DNA from: Anaerolineae bacterium
GTDB lineage: Bacteria > Chloroflexota > Anaerolineae > Aggregatilineales > Phototrophicaceae
Direction of reading: 5' to 3'
NCBI GenBank assembly: GCA_022843745.1
Contig: JALHNB010000033.1
Location: 1-64,000 of the forward strand
DNA: 64,000 nt
Shown here: positions 60,918 to 64,000 of the stretch, one piece after another
How the letters are laid out: each line of letters starts with the position of its first letter
How positions within the stretch are numbered: position 1 is the stretch's first letter
Program-made: the position numbers and the translations under genes
Notes under the pieces: model-generated
Database searches by the model: none
What the model saw: the letters and a program-made list of their open reading frames with translations, nothing else
Told to the model about the DNA's origin: nothing

Positions 60918-60989
60918 GTCAGGAGTGTTGTTTGATAGCTGCGCCTTTATAAGGTCAGGGGTGTTGTTTGATAGCTGCGCCTTTATAAT
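60918..60989 (+). repeat. Two tandem 36-base repeats upstream of gamma carbonic anhydrase
   Basis: Copies 60918-60953 and 60954-60989 differ by one central base (GAGTG/GGGTG) and by the final base. Each ends in TTTATAAG or TTTATAAT, so a -10-like hexamer is duplicated; the second copy may be the promoter of the gene 42 bases downstream. Confidence 0.7.
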
Positions 60990-61030
60990 GGACTCAGACT
61001 TTTTCGCGAATCAAAGGGTTTTCATCCAGG

Positions 61031-61537
61031 ATGTTCCAGACGCGATTCCGGCCCGACCAGATTCATCAGTCCGTGTTTATCGCACAGGGTGCGGTGGTTG
61101 TGGGCGATGTAACGCTGGCTGAAGATGTGAGCATATGGTTTAATGCAGTGCTGCGTGGGGATACTGAGTCACTCCATGTTGGCGCACGTACCAATATTCA
61201 GGATGGCTGCATTTTTCATGCAGACCCCGGCTATCCCACGATTGTCGGTGGTGGCTGTACCATTGGTCATCGCGCGATCATTCACGGCGCACGAGTCGGC
61301 GACAACACGATTATCGGCATGGGCGCGATTTTGTTAAACGGTGTTGTGGTCGGGGAAAATTGCATTGTCGGCGCGGGCGCACTGCTCACACAAGGCAAAG
61401 TATTCCCGCCCGGTTCAATGATTCTTGGCAGTCCGGCCAAAATCCAGCGCGAATTAACGCCGGACGAGATCATGACGAATCGACTCAGTGCCGAAAGTTA
61501 TGTCGAAAAAGCGCGAGCATTCAAAAACGCAGGTTGA
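61031..61537 (+). CDS. Gamma carbonic anhydrase family protein
   Basis: This 168-residue protein is a left-handed parallel beta-helix (hexapeptide-repeat) protein of the gamma carbonic anhydrase/YrdA group. Rungs such as GDVTLAEDVSIWFNAVLRGD, RTNIQDGCIFHAD and GHRAIIHGARVGDNTIIGMG carry the conserved Arg, Asn/Gln-Asp and three His (in FHAD and GHRAIIH) expected to bind zinc or iron and interact with bicarbonate. The C-terminal helix follows GSPAKIQRELT. AGG lies right before the ATG. Carbonic anhydrase activity is likely but not certain, since many family members are inactive. Confidence 0.92.
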   Translation: MFQTRFRPDQIHQSVFIAQGAVVVGDVTLAEDVSIWFNAVLRGDTESLHVGARTNIQDGCIFHADPGYPTIVGGGCTIGHRAIIHGARVGDNTIIGMGAILLNGVVVGENCIVGAGALLTQGKVFPPGSMILGSPAKIQRELTPDEIMTNRLSAESYVEKARAFKNAG

Positions 61538-61542
61538 TTAAA

Positions 61543-61572
61543 TAGAACATTAGTGCTAAAATTGATGTTCTA
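61543..61572. promoter_or_regulatory. Inverted repeat upstream of rluD
   Basis: TAGAACAT and ATGTTCTA form a perfect eight-base inverted repeat separated by 14 bases (containing CTAAAATT), ending three bases upstream of the rluD ribosome site. It could be an operator or a stem-loop attenuator. Confidence 0.4.
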
Positions 61573-61584
61573 AGAGGTTTAAAA

Positions 61585-62511
61585 ATGAGCAGCAAACAGG
61601 TCGAATTTATCGCTCCAGCAGCGGGCGAACGGGTCGATAAAGCGATTGTGGCCGAGATTGGCGAAAGCCTTTCACGCGCACAGATTCAAACGCTGATCGG
61701 CGAGGAACAAGTCACGGTCAATGGCAAAGCAGTCAAAGCGAATTTTAAGCTCAAGGGCGGTGAAACAATTCGCGTGCTGATTCCGATCAAGGAGAAAGCC
61801 GAAAGCGTTCTTGCAGAGGATATTGCACTCAAGGTCATTTACGAGGATGCTGATCTGGCGGTCATTGATAAGCCCGCAGGTATGACCGTGCATCCGGGCG
61901 TGCAGAATGAAACGGGGACTCTCGTTAGTGCGCTGCTCTCCCGCTGGCCGGAGATCGCTGCCATGAACATCGAAGAAAAACGCGCGGGCATCGTCCACAG
62001 GCTGGACAAGGACACCAGTGGCCTGATCGTCATCGCTAAAAACGATCCAGCGCGGCGGAAGCTCATGGAGCAGTTTCAGGCACATACGATTGAGAAAAGC
62101 TATATCGCGCTGGTCGAACGTAAGCCGCAAACGAAAGTCGGACGCATTGATGCACCCATTGCCCGTGATCCCCATAATCGCAAACGTATGGCAGTCATAC
62201 GCAATGGTAAAAACGCGATCACCGAATACACCGTCATTGATGATGACTTCCATAACGGTCAGGCGCTCGTCAAGCTTAACATCCTGACTGGACGTACCCA
62301 TCAGATTCGCGTCCATATGGCCTTTATCGGCTGCCCGGTGGTGGGAGATCGCATGTACGGTTTCCGTAAGCAGCGCACCGGGATGCGGCGGCATTTTCTC
62401 CATGCCACTGAGCTTGCCTTCAACCAACCCACCAGCGGTGAACGCCTGAATTTTGAGTCGCCCCTGCCTGCGGGATTACAGAACGTTCTGGAGAAGTTGA
62501 AGGAAAATTAG
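61585..62511 (+). CDS. rluD: RluD-type 23S rRNA pseudouridine synthase
   Basis: This 308-residue protein has an N-terminal S4 RNA-binding domain (ERVDKAIVAEIGESLSRAQIQTLI) and a C-terminal pseudouridine synthase domain. The catalytic aspartate lies in the family signature AGIVHRLDKDTSGLIVIAKN. Further landmarks are VIDKPAGMTVHPG and GRTHQIRVHMAFIGCPVVGD. It isomerises uridines of helix 69 in 23S rRNA. AGAGG precedes the ATG. It lies downstream of the gamma carbonic anhydrase gene and upstream of the nitrilase-family gene on the same strand. Confidence 0.95.
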   Translation: MSSKQVEFIAPAAGERVDKAIVAEIGESLSRAQIQTLIGEEQVTVNGKAVKANFKLKGGETIRVLIPIKEKAESVLAEDIALKVIYEDADLAVIDKPAGMTVHPGVQNETGTLVSALLSRWPEIAAMNIEEKRAGIVHRLDKDTSGLIVIAKNDPARRKLMEQFQAHTIEKSYIALVERKPQTKVGRIDAPIARDPHNRKRMAVIRNGKNAITEYTVIDDDFHNGQALVKLNILTGRTHQIRVHMAFIGCPVVGDRMYGFRKQRTGMRRHFLHATELAFNQPTSGERLNFESPLPAGLQNVLEKLKEN

Positions 62512-62595
62512 ACCGTCAATTTGAGTCGTTAAAAACGCATTCTCTGGCTACAATGGGGCTTATGATGTCCCACCATTCATCACAAGAGGAAGAAT

Positions 62596-63432
62596 ATGCG
62601 CGAAATCACTATCGCAGTGGTACAAATGAAACCGAAGCTGGGCGAGGCCGAGGAAAATCTGGTCAAGATGTCGGAGACGATCTCCAAAATTGCTTCACAG
62701 CAGCGTGTCGATCTGATCGTTTTCCCGGAACTGATTACCAGCGGCTATGAACTCGGCGTGCGCTTTACCGAACTGGCGCAGCGCGTCCCTGGCCCGACGA
62801 TTAACCTGATCGCACAACGCGCCAACGAATATGGCGTGTATATCGCGTTCGGCATGGTGACCAAAGAAAAAGTCGAGAGCGTGTTGTATAACTCCGCGAT
62901 TCTCGTCGGCCCGGATGGGGAACTGCTCGAATCTTACAATAAAATTCACCTGCGCGGTGAGGAACGTATGGCCTTCCGCGAAGGCTTTAAACTCCCGATT
63001 ATCCCCACCGAAATCGGCAATATCGGCCTGATGATCGGCTATGATCTGGCATTCCCGGAAGTCTCGCGCAGTCTGGCGCTGGACGGTGCAGACCTGATCT
63101 GTGTCATGGCGAACTGGGAAGCGGCACAGATTGACGAATGGAAAACCTACGTTCGCGCCCGCGCCTACGAAAATTCAGTCTTCATCGCTGCGGCCAACCG
63201 CATTGGCGAGGATGTGACTCTGAACTTTGGCGGTGAAAGCATGGTTGTCGGCCCACGCGGTCAGATTCACGCCTCACTCGCCAATGATACCGACCCCGAA
63301 TCCGGCGCACCGCTGGAAGGTTTCGCTGTCGCCCGCATTGACCTGGACGAAGTGCGCAAGTATCGCGAGGAATTTCAGTTTATCCAGAATCGTCAGCCCG
63401 CCGTCTATAAGGCGTTGGTACGGAAATACTAA
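62596..63432 (+). CDS. Carbon-nitrogen hydrolase (nitrilase) family protein lacking the catalytic cysteine
   Basis: This 278-residue protein matches nitrilase/amidase enzymes: the general-base Glu45 (VFPELITSGYELG) and Lys116 (YNKIHL) are present, and the rest (GYDLAFPEVSR, NWEAAQIDEWKTYVRARAYENSVFIAAANR) fits the family. The nucleophilic cysteine that normally sits in IGLxICYD is Gly148 (GLMIGYD, codon GGC at 63037-63039). The usual chemistry, attack by a thiolate, is therefore impossible unless another residue substitutes. It may be a regulatory or binding pseudoenzyme, or a sequencing error (TGC to GGC). AGAGGAAG precedes the ATG. Confidence 0.9.
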   Translation: MREITIAVVQMKPKLGEAEENLVKMSETISKIASQQRVDLIVFPELITSGYELGVRFTELAQRVPGPTINLIAQRANEYGVYIAFGMVTKEKVESVLYNSAILVGPDGELLESYNKIHLRGEERMAFREGFKLPIIPTEIGNIGLMIGYDLAFPEVSRSLALDGADLICVMANWEAAQIDEWKTYVRARAYENSVFIAAANRIGEDVTLNFGGESMVVGPRGQIHASLANDTDPESGAPLEGFAVARIDLDEVRKYREEFQFIQNRQPAVYKALVRKY

Positions 63433-63435
63433 ATT

Positions 63436-63475
63436 GAACCACTGGACTCAGGGAAAACAGAGAAAATAAATCTCT
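63436..63475 (+). repeat. Diverged copy of the CACAGAG-type repeat
   Basis: The spacer GAACCACTGGACTCAGGGAA, then AACAGAGAAAATAAATCTCT, looks like a decayed copy of the repeat at 17604-17663. No gene is seen in it. Confidence 0.35.
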
Positions 63476-63515
63476 GAACCCGACATTTTTGTGAAATAGG
63501 AGCGAGTCAACATTC

Positions 63516-64000
63516 ATGCCCTATATCAAGCAGTTTTCCAACGACGAGGCCACCGGCATAGCCAAGCAGGAGCTTGATTCTGCGATGAAACGTGCCGGGC
63601 GCGTATGGAACATTGTCCGCATCATGACCCCCAACGGTGCGGTCATGCGCGCCTCAATGGGTTTCTACGGCGTGGCGATGTTTGGCGAATCGCCGCTGTC
63701 ACGAGCGCAGCGTGAGATGCTGGCTACCGTCGTTAGCGGGGCGAACCACTGCGTTTACTGACGACGCAGCCACGCGCATGACCTCCGTGCTGAGGTCACA
63801 TGGTTCAAAACTGAGGAAGAGGCCGATGCCTACGTCCATGCTATCGCGCGTGATTGGCGAACTGCGCCTTTAAGCCCGATTGATCGCACGTTATGCGCCT
63901 ATGCCGAAAAATTGACGCTGCGCCCAACTGAGATGGGGCCAGCCGATATTGAGCATTTACGCGCCGCCGGGTTGGATGACCGCGCGATCCACGATGCGAC
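63516..64000 (+). CDS. AhpD/CMD-like peroxidase-related protein with in-frame TGA at the active-site cysteine (candidate selenoprotein; partial)
   Basis: The protein opens with MPYIKQFSNDEATGIAKQEL, the N-terminus of the AhpD/carboxymuconolactone-decarboxylase-type peroxidase-related enzymes. The active-site motif reads Cys79-Val-Tyr-TGA(82)-Arg-Arg-Ser-His86, so the TGA stands at the second cysteine of C-x2-C, with His four residues later as in AhpD. Beyond the TGA the same frame stays open for 79 more codons to the window edge and reads like the family C-terminus (SHAHDLRAEV, RDWRTAPLSPIDRTLCAYAEKLT, HLRAAGLDDRAI). This favours decoding as selenocysteine over termination. A stem-loop follows the TGA. 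A TGC-to-TGA mutation or sequencing error remains possible. Confidence 0.75.
63759..63798 (+). other. UGA codon and candidate bacterial SECIS stem-loop
   Basis: The TGA is at 63759-63761. TGACCTC (63779-63785) and GAGGTCA (63792-63798) form a perfect seven-base-pair stem with the six-base loop CGTGCT, which starts 24 bases after the TGA and has G at its second position. This fits the geometry I recall for bacterial SECIS elements (apical loop 16-37 bases after UGA, G among the first two loop bases). Confidence 0.6.

Noticed and set aside
61672-62427. A 251-codon frame opposite rluD
   Set aside because: rluD is intact with all motifs; the antisense frame has no family character.
63516-63761. 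A complete 81-residue protein ending at the TGA
   Set aside because: The conserved His and the rest of the family domain lie in the same frame beyond the TGA, so a natural end at this point is unlikely.
1-64000. CRISPR array or complete insertion sequence
   Set aside because: No regularly spaced direct repeats with unique spacers and no transposase gene were seen. The repeats found are palindromes, gene-internal tandem units and simple CACAGAG-type runs.

Overview
The window reads as chromosome from a member of the Chloroflexota, most likely the Anaerolineae and relatives. This is inference from gene content, not a search. Pointers are the FHA/zinc-ribbon and roadblock proteins, the large GT-C-type membrane enzymes, the many lipoproteins and membrane proteins with Thr/Pro-rich linkers, the phosphomutase/DUF3090/SCO1664-type gene trio, TIR fusion proteins, and dispersed palindromes of the GTAGGGGC...GCCCCTAC kind. 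There is one tRNA gene (Leu, anticodon CAA), no rRNA, no CRISPR array and no complete insertion sequence. No gene-free stretch exceeds about 220 bases.

Layout. 1-9 kb: a cut-off HtrA-like protease, two aldo/keto reductases (the second frameshifted), a histidine phosphatase, an SDR oxidoreductase, a LuxR-type regulator, xylulokinase and a secreted protein made of two equal modules. 9-21.5 kb: two giant membrane proteins of glycosyltransferase type, FHA and roadblock signalling proteins, trmD, a flavoprotein with the active-site pattern of iodotyrosine deiodinase, a run of small envelope proteins and two paralogous membrane proteins. 21.6-30 kb: an accessory-looking segment with a TIR-FGE fusion whose C-terminus looks like a diversity-generating retroelement target, a LAGLIDADG protein, tRNA-Leu, a sigma/anti-sigma/Nudix operon, AzlCD, a GNAT enzyme and a TIR-receiver fusion. 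30-43.6 kb: a methyltransferase, a receiver/histidine kinase, a phosphoesterase, a nucleotide-sugar epimerase, the conserved phosphatase/DUF3090/kinase-like trio, a 5'-nucleotidase, TPR and pentapeptide-repeat proteins, DUF488 and a Clp_N-Uma2 fusion. 43.7-54.6 kb: two adjacent giant acidic proteins carrying dozens of short Trp-Leu motifs, then ndk, rsfS (apparently starting at CTG), a PhyH-type oxygenase and tex. 54.7-64 kb: a PD-(D/E)XK-like protein, a beta-helix protein, an antitoxin beside a broken PIN toxin, a TIM-barrel protein, an L-xylulose reductase-like SDR, a small GTPase and partner, gamma carbonic anhydrase, rluD, a nitrilase-family protein lacking its catalytic cysteine, and an AhpD-like protein with an in-frame TGA.

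The strongest finding is the last gene. The AhpD/CMD active-site motif reads C-V-Y-TGA followed by His four residues later. The frame stays open and family-like to the window edge, and a stem-loop with bacterial SECIS-like geometry follows the TGA, so this is a candidate selenoprotein. Next are the TIR-FGE protein whose variable-looking codons end in C or T, the paired Trp-Leu motif proteins, the TIR-receiver and Clp_N-Uma2 fusions, and the Cys-to-Gly nitrilase homologue. Family names come from recognising motifs by eye and from memory; nothing was searched.
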